Shown: one piece after another, positions 1 through 8,778 of the stretch
Numbering within the stretch: the stretch's first letter is position 1
Layout: each line of letters opens with the position of its first letter
Notes under the pieces: model-generated
Database searches by the model: none
The model's input: the letters and a program-made list of their open reading frames with translations, nothing else
Told to the model about the DNA's origin: nothing
From: Achromobacter sp. Root83
Lineage (GTDB): Bacteria; Pseudomonadota; Gammaproteobacteria; Burkholderiales; Burkholderiaceae_B
Direction of reading: 5' to 3'
Length of the DNA: 64,000 nt
Assembly: GCF_001428845.1 (NCBI RefSeq)
Contig: NZ_LMIU01000028.1
Location: 1-64,000, forward strand
Program-made: the position numbers and the translations under genes

Positions 1-59
1 ATCCGAACAGCTTCCAGCTTGAACTCGGCTGTAAACACGCGTCTTCTAATCTTGGTCAT
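1..59 (-). CDS. IS3-family transposase OrfA, N-terminal fragment (runs off edge)
   Basis: Nineteen residues are visible, MTKIRRRVFTAEFKLEAVR, the typical opening of the small helix-turn-helix OrfA subunit of IS3-type elements, in which the KRRxFTxEFKxEAV block starts the DNA-binding domain. AGGAGG lies 7 bases before the ATG. The rest of OrfA and the OrfB integrase would lie left of position 1. Whether the copy is intact cannot be judged here. Confidence 0.65.
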   Translation of the reverse strand, partial: MTKIRRRVFTAEFKLEAVR

Positions 60-109
60 GACCCACCTCCTAGGTTCAACCTAACTGGGTGTCTACCAAA
101 ATTAGACCA
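1..109 (-). mobile_element. IS3-family-type insertion sequence, left part cut by window edge
   Basis: The first 109 bases look like the end of an insertion sequence read on the minus strand: a terminal stretch beginning TGGTCTAATTTTGGTAGACA (read from about position 109 leftward), a strong ribosome site (AGGAGG, plus-strand positions 66-71) and the start of a short orfA-like reading frame. The exact tip and the target-site duplication cannot be fixed because the other end lies outside the window. Family assignment rests on the N-terminal transposase sequence and terminal layout, so the subgroup is left open. Confidence 0.6.
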
Positions 110-144
110 CTACACTATCGCCCGCCCCCCCTGCGCCAAGGCCG

Positions 145-1350
145 TCACCACAGGCCGTCGATCCAGTCCAGCACCCGGCGGTTCAGCAGGGAGCGGTTGG
201 CTCCCTCGCAGTGGTCGCCCGCCCCCTCGGCGGCGGAAAAGCGCGTCAGCGCCTTGGGACATCGAAGCTGGTCGAAGAATGCCTGCGTCCCCGCCGCCAA
301 CGGATCGTTTTCGGCAATCGTCATCAGCGTGGGGCAAGCGATTTGCTCCACCCGGCCGTCCATCGTGAACTGTTCGATCGAAATCAGGTAATCGCGCAGC
401 GTGTCGACGCCGTGGACCCAGAAGCCGCGCTGCATGATTTTCCATTTGAAGGAAGGCGTGGACAGCATGAACTGCTCCATCCGGTCCAGCACCGGCTGTT
501 CGAGTTCCCCCATGTTGGCGGCGCCTTGCTCGGACGCGCCGAACTTGACCGCCAGGGGACGGAACAGCCCCGCAAGGCTCCACTGCCCGGGGTCGGCGAT
601 GCAGGCCGCAAGGCGATGCTCGCCGGACGCCGCCCGGGGCGCCAGATGGCCGCCCAGGCTCCAGCCGCTAAGCACGATACGCCGCGCGTCGACCTGGGGA
701 AGCTCGACCGCCGCATCCACGACCGCCCGCACGACCGTCTCCCAATCGGGGCGCAGGGGCACGCCTTGCTCATAGAGCATTTCGCCCTGGCCCGGCCCGT
801 CGAACAGCAGGCAGTGATAGCCCCTGCGGGCCGCGGCCACGGCAGAGGCGAAATACATGTCGGTGATGGTGCCGTCGTATCCGTTCGTCAGGATGATCAG
901 CGGCCGGACCTCGGACTCGCGCCCCTCGGCGGGAATCAGGTACGCGGGCATGGAGGTATTGCCGAACGGAATGCGCAGCGGGGCCACGGGATGCTTCGAC
1001 AGCGCCAGCCCCCGGTCGAGCGCGGACACCTGCTTGCGGAAGGCGGCGGCAAGGCGCGGATCCACCGGCGCGCCATAGAGCGGGCGGTAGGACGTGGCAT
1101 AGAACGCGCTTGCGCGAAGAAAGAGCTCCCTGGCGCTTGCCGCGCCACCGCGTCGCACGGCCTCTTCGGCCTGCGCGGCCAGCCGGTCGCCCGCCGCGAT
1201 CCAGGCGTCGTGGAAGGCCGCGTCGCCGCCATCGCCCACGGCGCGCCCGACCGCAAGGATTTCCCCCACATCCGCGCCCCCATAGGGCACGTAAGCGAAG
1301 GGCCGCGTGCCGAATTCGTCGTGCAGGTCGTTCTTGAAGGCCAAGCCCAT
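145..1350 (-). CDS. alpha/beta hydrolase (2,6-dihydroxypseudooxynicotine hydrolase-like/S9-like)
   Basis: A 401-residue cytoplasmic alpha/beta hydrolase. After a helical N-terminal cap (residues 1-120) comes the hydrolase core with DGPGQG near 184-189, the nucleophile elbow GWSLGG (Ser231), a candidate acid in AENDPL and a candidate catalytic His in AGDHCEG. This layout, with a long N-terminal cap, matches C-C bond or ester hydrolases related to 2,6-dihydroxypseudooxynicotine hydrolase; the substrate cannot be told. The start at 1350 is chosen over a frame open to 1455 because GGAG sits 7 bases upstream of that ATG. It stands alone beside an IS end and is divergent from the next operon. Confidence 0.8.
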   Translation of the reverse strand: MGLAFKNDLHDEFGTRPFAYVPYGGADVGEILAVGRAVGDGGDAAFHDAWIAAGDRLAAQAEEAVRRGGAASARELFLRASAFYATSYRPLYGAPVDPRLAAAFRKQVSALDRGLALSKHPVAPLRIPFGNTSMPAYLIPAEGRESEVRPLIILTNGYDGTITDMYFASAVAAARRGYHCLLFDGPGQGEMLYEQGVPLRPDWETVVRAVVDAAVELPQVDARRIVLSGWSLGGHLAPRAASGEHRLAACIADPGQWSLAGLFRPLAVKFGASEQGAANMGELEQPVLDRMEQFMLSTPSFKWKIMQRGFWVHGVDTLRDYLISIEQFTMDGRVEQIACPTLMTIAENDPLAAGTQAFFDQLRCPKALTRFSAAEGAGDHCEGANRSLLNRRVLDWIDGLW

Positions 1351-1562
1351 GCCAGTTCTCCACCACGGATCCCGAAGCTGGCAGGCTACCCGAGCGGCGT
1401 TTCCTTGGCGATACCGTCTATCCCTGACGCCGCGCCTTCCCGCCCCGGGCCGCATGACAGCGCAATCACAATCTTCAAACGGGCGGTCAATCGTTCAATA
1501 CGCCGGCGCGGGCGGCTGGCACAGTGCCTGGGCTTTTCCCACCCCCACCCCAAGGATCCTCC

Positions 1563-2216
1563 ATGCCCATCACCGCGACCCCCACCCCCGGCGCCAAGCT
1601 GCTGTCCCCCAAGGACCACACGCTCATCATGATCGACTTCCAGTCGCAGATGGCGTTCGCCACGCATTCCATCGACGCCGTCACGCTGCGCAACAACGCC
1701 GCGCTGGTCGCCCACGCCGCCGCCGGCTTTGGCGCGTCCACCATCCTGACGACCGTGGCCGAAAAGAGCTTTTCGGGCCCGATGTTCGACGAAGTCGTCT
1801 CGCCCTTCCCCGGCCAGGCGCTGCTGGACCGCACGTCCATGAACACCTGGGAAGACGCCGCCGTCATCAAGCAGGTCAACGAGATCGGCAAGAAGCGCAT
1901 CGTGCTGGCCGGCCTGTGGACCAGCGTCTGCATCGTGGGCCCGGCCCTGTCGGCGCTGGACCAGGGTTTCGAGGTCTATGTGATCACCGACGCCTGCGGC
2001 GATGTGTCCACCGAAGCCCACAACCGCGCCATCGAGCGTATCGTGCAAGCTGGCGGCCAGCCGATCACCGCCTTGCAGTACCTGCTGGAAATGCAGCGCG
2101 ATTGGGCCCGCACGGACACCTACGACATGACGACCGGCATCGCCAAGAAGTTCGGCGGCGCTTACGGCCTGGGCATCGTCTACGCCAAGTCCATGTTCAA
2201 CGCCCACGAAGGCTAA
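1563..2216 (+). CDS. isochorismatase-family (YcaC-like) cysteine hydrolase
   Basis: A 217-residue member of the isochorismatase/nicotinamidase-like fold. The early IMIDFQSQM carries the catalytic Asp of the Asp-Lys-Cys triad, and LWTSVCIVGPAL carries the nucleophilic Cys, with the cis-peptide-like region before it. The C-terminal part (CGDVSTEAHN to the end) resembles the E. coli YcaC group, which has no settled substrate. AAGGA lies 6 bases before the ATG. It is the first gene of a compact plus-strand operon with XapX, amidohydrolase, DoxX and MFS genes (gaps of 13 bases or overlaps), suggesting joint use of an amide- or ester-type compound; this is inference. Confidence 0.85.
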   Translation: MPITATPTPGAKLLSPKDHTLIMIDFQSQMAFATHSIDAVTLRNNAALVAHAAAGFGASTILTTVAEKSFSGPMFDEVVSPFPGQALLDRTSMNTWEDAAVIKQVNEIGKKRIVLAGLWTSVCIVGPALSALDQGFEVYVITDACGDVSTEAHNRAIERIVQAGGQPITALQYLLEMQRDWARTDTYDMTTGIAKKFGGAYGLGIVYAKSMFNAHEG

Positions 2217-2229
2217 GCGGAGGAATCCG

Positions 2230-2529
2230 ATGAAGGTCTACCTGGTTTCGCTGGGGCTCGGCCTGCTGGTCGGGATCATCTATGCGCTCTTCAATGTGCG
2301 GTCGCCGGCGCCTCCCGTGATCGCCCTGGTAGGCCTGCTCGGCATCCTGGCGGGGGAACAGCTTCCCCCGCTGGTCAAGCGCCTGTTCGCGGACGACGCC
2401 ACGCGCACGTCCTGGATCCATGAGCAGGTCAAGCCCCATATGTTCGGCGAACTGCCCAGCTGCCCCAAGCCCGCCGCCGACCCCGCCCGACAACCCGCCG
2501 ATGCATGTGGAGACAAGCGCAATGGCTGA
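2230..2529 (+). CDS. XapX domain-containing small membrane protein
   Basis: A 99-residue protein whose N-terminal half is two hydrophobic segments (about residues 3-20 and 29-45) with the typical XapX/DUF1427 pattern GLLVGxxYxLxxVRSPAPPxxALxGLLGxLxGE. The C-terminal tail after residue 60 is polar. XapX proteins often lie beside amidohydrolases of the YtcJ type, as here, but have no known function. GGAGGAATCCG lies just before the ATG. Its last 8 bases overlap the start of the next gene, implying translational coupling. Confidence 0.85.
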   Translation: MKVYLVSLGLGLLVGIIYALFNVRSPAPPVIALVGLLGILAGEQLPPLVKRLFADDATRTSWIHEQVKPHMFGELPSCPKPAADPARQPADACGDKRNG

Positions 2530-4429
2530 CACTCTGGACACCTCGCGCCCAGGCGCCCCCGACCTGATCCTGCATCAGGGCCGCTTCACCACCCTGGACC
2601 CGGCCAATCCCGTGGCCGACGCCGTCGCCATCAAGGATGGCCGCTTCACGCGTGTGGGCGCGGCGGCCGACGTGTTGCCGCTGGCCGGCCCCGGCACGCG
2701 AGTGATCGCGCTCAACGGGCGCGGCGTATTGCCCGGCCTGATCGACAATCACCTGCACATCATCCGCGGCGGTCTGAACTACAACATGGAACTGCGCTGG
2801 GACGGCGTGACCAGCCTGGCCGACGCCATGGCCATGCTGCGCCGCCAGGTCGCGATCACCCCCGCCCCGCAATGGGTGCGCGTGGTGGGCGGATTCACCG
2901 AGCACCAGTTCGCGGAAAAGCGCCTGCCCACCATCGAAGAACTGAACGCCGTGGCGCCCGATACGCCCGTCTTCATCCTGCACCTGTACGATCGCGCTCT
3001 GCTCAACGCCGCCGCGCTGCGCGCCGTGGGCTATGACAAGACCACCCCCGCGCCTCCGGGCGGGGAGATCGTGCGCGACGCCGCGGGCAATCCGACCGGC
3101 CTGCTGCTGGCCAAGCCCAACGCGTCCATCCTGTATGCGACCTTGGCCAAGGGCCCCAAGCTGCCATTCGAATACCAGGTGAACTCCACGCGCCACTTCA
3201 TGCGCGATCTGAACCGCCTGGGTGTCACCGGGGCCATCGATGCCGGCGGCGGCTTCCAGAACTACCCCGAGGACTACCAGGTCATCCAGCAGCTGGCCGA
3301 CGCCGGCCAGCTCACGATCCGCCTGGCCTACAACCTGTTCACGCAGAAGCCCAAGCAGGAAAAGGAAGACTTCCTGAACTGGACCGCCACGTCCCAGTAC
3401 AAGCAAGGCACCGATTACTTCCGCCACAATGGCGCGGGCGAAATGCTGGTGTTCTCGGCCGCCGACTTCGAAGACTTCCGTCAGCCGCGGCCCGAGATGG
3501 GACCGGAAATGGAAGGCGAGCTGGAAGAAGTCGTGCGCATCCTGGCGCAGAACCGCTGGCCCTGGCGCATGCACGCCACCTACGACGAAACCATCTCGCG
3601 CTCGCTGGATGTGTTCGAGCGCGTCAACAAAGACGTGCCGCTGGCCGGCCTGAACTGGTTCTTCGACCACGCCGAGACGATCTCGGAGCGTTCCATCGAC
3701 CGCATCGCCGCCCTGGGCGGCGGCGTGGCCGTGCAGCACCGCATGGCCTACCAGGGCGAATACTTCGTCGAGCGCTACGGCGCGGGCGCGGCCGAAGCCA
3801 CCCCGCCCGTCAAGCGCATGCTGGAAAAAGGCGTGAACGTCTCGGCCGGCACGGACGCCACCCGCGTGGCGTCGTACAACCCCTGGGTGTCGCTGTCCTG
3901 GCTGATCACCGGCAAGACCGTGGGCGGCATGCGGCTGACGCCGCAGCGCAACTGCCTGGACCGCGACGCGGCGCTGCGCATGTGGACCGAGAACGTCACC
4001 TGGTTCTCCAATGAACAGGGCAAGAAGGGCCGCATCGCCGTGGGCCAGCTTGCCGACCTGGTGGTGCCGGACCGCGACTTCTTCGCCTGCCCCGAATCGG
4101 ACATCGCCGACACCTCCAGCCTGCTCACCGTCGTTGGCGGCAAGGTGGTCTGGGGCGCGGGCGAATTCGCGCCGCACGACGAGGCCGCGCCGCCGCCCGC
4201 CATGCCGGACTGGTCGCCCACCCGCCTTTTCGGCGGCTACGGCGCCTGGGGCGACAGCGAGGGCAAGCCGCTGCAGGCCACGCTGCGCGAAAACGCCGCG
4301 GCGTGCGCGTGCGCCAACGACTGCAATGTCCACGGCCACCAGCACGCCGGCGCCTGGGCCAGCAAGCTGCCCGTGTCCGACCTGAAAGGGTTCTGGGGCG
4401 CGCTGGGTTGCGCGTGCTGGGCGGTATGA
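2522..4429 (+). CDS. YtcJ-like metal-dependent amidohydrolase
   Basis: A 635-residue amidohydrolase-superfamily enzyme. Visible parts: an N-terminal beta-sandwich strand (DLILHQGRFTTLDP), the metal-binding HLH of the barrel (LIDNHLHI), further barrel ligands around RMHATYDE and FDHAE, and the closing SAGTDATR with the late catalytic Asp. The C-terminal 40 residues are cysteine-rich (CACANDC, CACWAV), a tail seen in this proteobacterial group. Substrate unknown; YtcJ relatives act on N-acyl or cyclic amide compounds. The start is at the ATG overlapping the XapX stop by 8 bases; a longer in-frame extension to 2420 would lie inside XapX and is less likely. Its stop overlaps the DoxX start (ATGA). 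Confidence 0.85.
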   Translation: MADTLDTSRPGAPDLILHQGRFTTLDPANPVADAVAIKDGRFTRVGAAADVLPLAGPGTRVIALNGRGVLPGLIDNHLHIIRGGLNYNMELRWDGVTSLADAMAMLRRQVAITPAPQWVRVVGGFTEHQFAEKRLPTIEELNAVAPDTPVFILHLYDRALLNAAALRAVGYDKTTPAPPGGEIVRDAAGNPTGLLLAKPNASILYATLAKGPKLPFEYQVNSTRHFMRDLNRLGVTGAIDAGGGFQNYPEDYQVIQQLADAGQLTIRLAYNLFTQKPKQEKEDFLNWTATSQYKQGTDYFRHNGAGEMLVFSAADFEDFRQPRPEMGPEMEGELEEVVRILAQNRWPWRMHATYDETISRSLDVFERVNKDVPLAGLNWFFDHAETISERSIDRIAALGGGVAVQHRMAYQGEYFVERYGAGAAEATPPVKRMLEKGVNVSAGTDATRVASYNPWVSLSWLITGKTVGGMRLTPQRNCLDRDAALRMWTENVTWFSNEQGKKGRIAVGQLADLVVPDRDFFACPESDIADTSSLLTVVGGKVVWGAGEFAPHDEAAPPPAMPDWSPTRLFGGYGAWGDSEGKPLQATLRENAAACACANDCNVHGHQHAGAWASKLPVSDLKGFWGALGCACWAV

Positions 4430-4836
4430 CGGCGCACCGCCTGATCACGTCGCCGGCCGTGCGCTGGCTTGCCCTGCTGGCGCTTTGCGGCGCCTACATA
4501 CAGGGCGGGCTGGTCAAGCTGCTGGACTTCGGCGGGGCCCGGGCCGAGATGGCGCATTTCGGCCTGGAACCCGCCGCGCTGGCGGCCGCCGCCGTTATCC
4601 TGCTGGAACTCGGGGCGAGCGCGCTGGTCCTGTCCGGCCGCCTGCGGTGGCTGGGCGCGCTGGCGCTCGCCGTCTTCACCGCCGCGGCGGCGCTGATGGC
4701 CAACCGTTACTGGGAAGCGCCCCCCGATGCGCGTTTCATGAGCATGAACGCGTTTTATGAGCATTTCGGGCTGGCCGGGGCGTGGGTCCTGGTCGCCTGG
4801 CACGATCTTACGGAGCGTCCGCATGGCCGGAGCTGA
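4426..4836 (+). CDS. DoxX-family membrane protein
   Basis: A 136-residue protein with about four transmembrane helices (residues 11-29, 46-66, 70-90, 112-130) and the DoxX-like opening GAYIQGGLVKLLDF. DoxX-type proteins are inner-membrane proteins of poorly defined redox-related function. The ATG overlaps the preceding stop in the pattern ATGA (4426-4429), and the 3' end overlaps the following MFS gene by 14 bases, so it is translated as part of the same operon. Confidence 0.8.
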   Translation: MTAHRLITSPAVRWLALLALCGAYIQGGLVKLLDFGGARAEMAHFGLEPAALAAAAVILLELGASALVLSGRLRWLGALALAVFTAAAALMANRYWEAPPDARFMSMNAFYEHFGLAGAWVLVAWHDLTERPHGRS

Positions 4837-6454
4837 CCGCAGTACCCCCCCGCCCGCCGCCGTCGGCGGCATGGCCCCGCTCAAGCACACGCTGTTCGCG
4901 GTGCTGTGGGGCGCCACCATCCTGGGCAACATCGGCAGTTTCATGCGCGACGTGGCCAGCGCCTGGCTGGTCACCGACCTGTCGTCCAACCCCGCGGCGG
5001 TCGCCATGATGCAGACGGCCGCCACGCTGCCCGTCTTCCTGCTGGCGATTCCGGCGGGCGTGCTGTCCGACATCCTGGACCGGCGCCGCTTCCTGATCGT
5101 CATCCAGGTGCTGCTCGCCTGCGTCAGCTTCACGCTGCTGATGATGGCCAAGACCAATACGCTGACCGTGGAATACCTGATCGCGCTGACCTTCCTGGGC
5201 GGCGTGGGCTCGGCGCTGATGGGCCCGACCTGGCAGGCCATCGTCCCTGAACTGGTACCCAAGGCCGAATTGAAGACGGCCGTGGGCCTGAATTCCCTGG
5301 GCATCAACATTGCCCGGGCGCTGGGTCCGGCGGTGGGCGGCCTGTTGCTGGCGGCCTTTGGCGCCGCGGCCGCCTATGGCGCCGACGTGCTCAGCTACGT
5401 GTTCGTGATCGCCGCGCTGCTGTGGTGGAAGCGGCCCAAGAAGGTGGACGACGGGCTGTCCGAACAGTTTTTCGGCGCCTTCCGCGCCGGCGTCCGCTAT
5501 GCCAGGGCCAGCCGCGAGCTGCATGTGGTGCTGCTGCGCGCGGCGGTGTTCTTCATTTTTGCCAGCGCGGTCTGGGCGCTGCTGCCGCTGGTGGCGCGCC
5601 GGATGCTGGGCGGGACGGCGGGCTTTTACGGCATCCTGCTGGGCGCGGTGGGCGTGGGCGCCATTCTTGGCGCGGTGGTCCTGCCCAAGCTGCGCCAGCG
5701 CCTGAACGCCGACGGTCTGGTGCTGGCATCCGCCGTCGTCACTGCCGCGGTGATGGCGGCCCTGTCCTTCGCCCCGCCGCAATGGGCCGCCGTACTGCTG
5801 CTGTTGCTGCTGGGCATGGGCTGGATCGTCGCCCTGACCACCTTCAACGGCGTGGCGCAGGCCATCCTGCCCAACTGGGTGCGCGGACGCGGGCTGGCGA
5901 TCTACCTGATGGTATTCAACGGCGCGATGGCCGCGGGCAGCCTGGGCTGGGGCCTGCTGGCGCAACGGATCGGCGTGCCCGCCACCTTGCTGGCGGGCGC
6001 TGTCGGCCTGATCGCCGCCGGCATCGTGCTGCACCGGATGCGCCTGCCGCAAGGCGAGGCCGACCTGGATCCGTCCAACCACTGGCCCGAACCGCTGCTG
6101 GACGCGCCGGTGGAGCACGACCGCGGACCCGTCATGGTGCAGATCGAATACCGCATCCGTGTCCAGGACCGCCCTGCCTTCCTGAAGGCGCTGAAGGCGG
6201 TCGCTGAAGAGCGCCGCCGCGACGGCGCCTACGCCTGGGGCATCGCGGAGCACACGGGCGACCCCGAACGCGTGCAGGAGTGGTTTCTGGTGGAGTCGTG
6301 GGCCGAACATCTGCGCCAGCACCACCGCGTGTCGCATGCCGACGCGGACCTCCAGGGCGATGCGCAGCGCTTTCACGTCGGCCCGGACAAGCCGGCGGTG
6401 CATCATTTCCTGGCGCTGGACATGCGCCCGGCCAAACCCGGCCCGTCCGCCTGA
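4823..6454 (+). CDS. MFS transporter (MFS_3/EntS-like) with C-terminal ferredoxin-like extension
   Basis: A 543-residue inner-membrane transporter. Residues about 20-420 form 12 membrane helices with the family loop DILDRRRFLI between helices 2 and 3. After a short linker a soluble domain (about 430-530, from VMVQIEYRIRVQDRPAFL to AVHHFLAL) resembles the antibiotic-biosynthesis-monooxygenase-like tail found in this MFS_3 group. The start is the ATG preceded by GGAG (4812-4815) within the DoxX gene. As last gene of the operon it is probably an exporter of a product or toxic by-product of the hydrolases; inference from position only. Confidence 0.85.
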   Translation: MAGADRSTPPPAAVGGMAPLKHTLFAVLWGATILGNIGSFMRDVASAWLVTDLSSNPAAVAMMQTAATLPVFLLAIPAGVLSDILDRRRFLIVIQVLLACVSFTLLMMAKTNTLTVEYLIALTFLGGVGSALMGPTWQAIVPELVPKAELKTAVGLNSLGINIARALGPAVGGLLLAAFGAAAAYGADVLSYVFVIAALLWWKRPKKVDDGLSEQFFGAFRAGVRYARASRELHVVLLRAAVFFIFASAVWALLPLVARRMLGGTAGFYGILLGAVGVGAILGAVVLPKLRQRLNADGLVLASAVVTAAVMAALSFAPPQWAAVLLLLLLGMGWIVALTTFNGVAQAILPNWVRGRGLAIYLMVFNGAMAAGSLGWGLLAQRIGVPATLLAGAVGLIAAGIVLHRMRLPQGEADLDPSNHWPEPLLDAPVEHDRGPVMVQIEYRIRVQDRPAFLKALKAVAEERRRDGAYAWGIAEHTGDPERVQEWFLVESWAEHLRQHHRVSHADADLQGDAQRFHVGPDKPAVHHFLALDMRPAKPGPSA

Positions 6455-6469
6455 ACCCGGCCCGCGCGC

Positions 6470-7579
6470 TCAGTGCGCCGAGGCGTCCAGGAAGCGGTGC
6501 ACCACCCGCACCGCGGCCGCGCCCTCGGCGATGCTGGCCAGCACATGCTTGACTGAACCGGCGCGTACCGCGCCCACGGCGAACACGCCCGGCTGCGAGC
6601 TTTCGTACGCCCGGGCTTGCATCGAGCCGGCGGCGGCGCGGCCGGTGTGGATGTAGCCCAGCTCGTCCGTGTCCAGGAAACCGTCCAGCCACGCGGTGTT
6701 GGCGCTTGGCGCCTGCCCCGCTTCCCCTTCCTGCATGCCGGTCGCCACGATGACGCTGCGCGTCTCGATCATCCGGCCGTCGTCCAGCCATACGCGGTAG
6801 GGGTAGCAGGCGCCGTCGAACCCGCTGACGGTACGCACCGGCAGCACATGGGCGCCGAACCGGCTGCTTTGATCCTCGGCGCGGCGCAGCAGCCCGCCGT
6901 CGCACAGGCCCGTGATGGTGCCGGGAAAGCCGGATAAGGCGTCCACGCCCGGCGCCGCATCGCCGCAGGTCAGCGAACCGCCCACCAGCAGCGTGTGCAA
7001 GCCCTCGGACGCGGCATAGGCCGACGCCGCGAGTCCCGCCGGACCGCCTCCGATGACGGCCAGGTCCAGCACGGGGTCCTCCTGCCCGGCCCTGGAAGCC
7101 GAACGCAGGATGGCGCCTCCAAAAGGCCGTTGCCGCAGATACCCGATCCGCCGCAGGATGAAGGCACGCAGCACGATGTCGGCCAGCACGCGGTCTGTCA
7201 GGATCAGTTGCTCCAGCGCCGCCCGGCTGACGCGCAGCAAACGGCTGGCGGCGCTGGCGCGCACCGTGACCGCGTTGGGCCGGTCGGTGAACAGATCCAG
7301 GCTGCCCGTAAACTCCCCGTCACGATGCACGAGCAAACTGTGCATGGCGCCGTCGGCCTCGCATTCCAGTACCTCGACCGAGCCCTCCAGCACGATGTAG
7401 AAGGCGGCCTCGCGGTCGCCGCAGGTAAACAGCACGCTGCCCGCCGCGACCGAGATCTCCGCGCCATGCGGCGCGGCCCGGTCGATCATCGCGCGGGCCA
7501 GCATCGGGAACGCCTGCGCATGCATGGCGGCCAGGCTGGCGGGCGGGTTGCCGGACGGTGCGGCGGCAAGACGGTTCAT
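6470..7579 (-). CDS. cyclic-nucleotide-binding domain fused to a thioredoxin-reductase-like FAD protein lacking its NADPH domain
   Basis: A 369-residue fusion. Residues about 35-150 form a cNMP-binding beta-barrel (FYIVLEGSVEV, GEFTGSLDLF). From 171 the flavoprotein part starts with GGGPAG (177-182) and runs to the ATG motif (279-281). Full-length members of this fusion family (about 550 residues) then carry an NADPH-binding Rossmann domain; here the sequence jumps straight to PSANTAWLDG and the closing FAD region. The usual FAVGDVR is FAVGAVR (333-339) and no CxxC pair is present. The reading frame is intact, so the loss is an in-frame deletion or a diverged sensor form rather than a frameshift. 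GGGAG precedes the ATG. Function probably regulatory or vestigial. Confidence 0.75.
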   Translation of the reverse strand: MNRLAAAPSGNPPASLAAMHAQAFPMLARAMIDRAAPHGAEISVAAGSVLFTCGDREAAFYIVLEGSVEVLECEADGAMHSLLVHRDGEFTGSLDLFTDRPNAVTVRASAASRLLRVSRAALEQLILTDRVLADIVLRAFILRRIGYLRQRPFGGAILRSASRAGQEDPVLDLAVIGGGPAGLAASAYAASEGLHTLLVGGSLTCGDAAPGVDALSGFPGTITGLCDGGLLRRAEDQSSRFGAHVLPVRTVSGFDGACYPYRVWLDDGRMIETRSVIVATGMQEGEAGQAPSANTAWLDGFLDTDELGYIHTGRAAAGSMQARAYESSQPGVFAVGAVRAGSVKHVLASIAEGAAAVRVVHRFLDASAH

Positions 7580-7866
7580 GTGGACACTCCCGGGTCATCC
7601 TAGGAAAGCGGCAAGATATCGCACAAGGTAGTCTCGGCCAAGCGGGCGAGTCTTGAGCACTTGCGTCCTGATTTGTAGGAAAGAGTAATGATCGCACCAT
7701 TGTCCGGCCTGCACTTGCAGACCGGTTGCCCCAAGCCGCGGCGCGCTTTTGTGCAAACCAGCGCACCGTCGTCCAATCCTTCGGACGCCCGGGTGCCTAG
7801 CATGGCGCCACCTCATCGTTTACGCTTTGCGGGAAAGTAAGCGCCTCCGATATCCTGCCCCGTGCC

Positions 7867-8778
7867 ATGCATCACCTGCCTCCCGCTCCCTCCAGCCTGC
7901 ACGATGCCTATCCTGGCGCGTCGATCCAGGCGATCCGGACCAGCCCCGGCTGCAAAGCCGCGCTGGAGATCTCGCGCGTGGGCTACGCGCGGCCCGGATT
8001 CGGCATGGCGCGCTCGGCGGGAGACGGCGGCGACTTCCTGCTGAGCGTGTCGCTCACCGGCGCCCAGCGCGTGCTGTATTGCGCTGACCAGCCGCGCCCC
8101 ATGCCGCTGTCGCCCGACGAGATCACCCTCAGACGCGCGGCCGACCCCTACCGCGCGGAACTGAGCACACCCTTCGATTTCCTGTATTTCCGGGTGGCGC
8201 CCGAATCGCTGGACCGGCTGTCCGGCGACCTGGGCATGGCGCCCATCCGGGCGCTGTCCTGCCCGCCCGGACAATCCGATCCCGTCTTGGCCCGCCTGGG
8301 CAACGCGCTGCTGCCCGCGCTGGCCGACCCGGTGCGCGCCGACCCGCTGTTCGTGGACCACCTGGCGATGGCCGCGCAGATACACATGATGCAGGCCTAC
8401 GGCTGCGGCGCGGCGGATTACGCGCCTGACCTGCCGCCCGCGCGCGGCGGCCTGGCGGGCTGGCAGGAAACGCTGGCCAAGGAAATGCTGGCCGCCGACC
8501 TGCTGGCGGACGTGTCGATTTCCGATGTGGCGCAGGGCTGCGGCCTGTCGCGCAGCTACTTCATCAAGGCCTTCCGCCAGACGGTCGGCACCACCCCGCA
8601 CCGCTGGCTGCTGGAGTGCCGCGTGGACAAGGCCAAGCTTCTGTTGCTGAATTCCGATGTGCCGGTGTCCGACATCGCGCGCGATTGCGGTTTTTCGGAT
8701 CAGGCTCACCTGACCCGCGTCTTCGCCAGCACCGTGGGCGCGCCGCCCGCGGCCTGGCGCCGTCAGAACCGTTCCTGA
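7867..8778 (+). CDS. AraC-family transcriptional regulator
   Basis: A 303-residue regulator with a variable N-terminal sensor (1-190) and two helix-turn-helix motifs in the C-terminal 100 residues (SISDVAQGCGLSRSYFIKAF and PVSDIARDCGFSDQAHLTRVF), the classic AraC/XylS DNA-binding domain. It is divergent from the cNMP/FAD gene across 287 bases and converges on a second AraC gene that shares almost identical DNA-binding helices. Target unknown; the neighbouring divergent gene is the simplest candidate. No strong ribosome site is seen before the ATG, so the start is moderately sure. Confidence 0.85.
   Translation: MHHLPPAPSSLHDAYPGASIQAIRTSPGCKAALEISRVGYARPGFGMARSAGDGGDFLLSVSLTGAQRVLYCADQPRPMPLSPDEITLRRAADPYRAELSTPFDFLYFRVAPESLDRLSGDLGMAPIRALSCPPGQSDPVLARLGNALLPALADPVRADPLFVDHLAMAAQIHMMQAYGCGAADYAPDLPPARGGLAGWQETLAKEMLAADLLADVSISDVAQGCGLSRSYFIKAFRQTVGTTPHRWLLECRVDKAKLLLLNSDVPVSDIARDCGFSDQAHLTRVFASTVGAPPAAWRRQNRS

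Noticed and set aside
2429..4345. 638-codon open frame on the minus strand
   Set aside because: Antisense shadow of the amidohydrolase gene; high-GC DNA yields few stop codons in that frame.
4808..6406. 532-codon open frame on the minus strand
   Set aside because: Shadow of the MFS transporter; His/Gln/Ala-rich with no motif.
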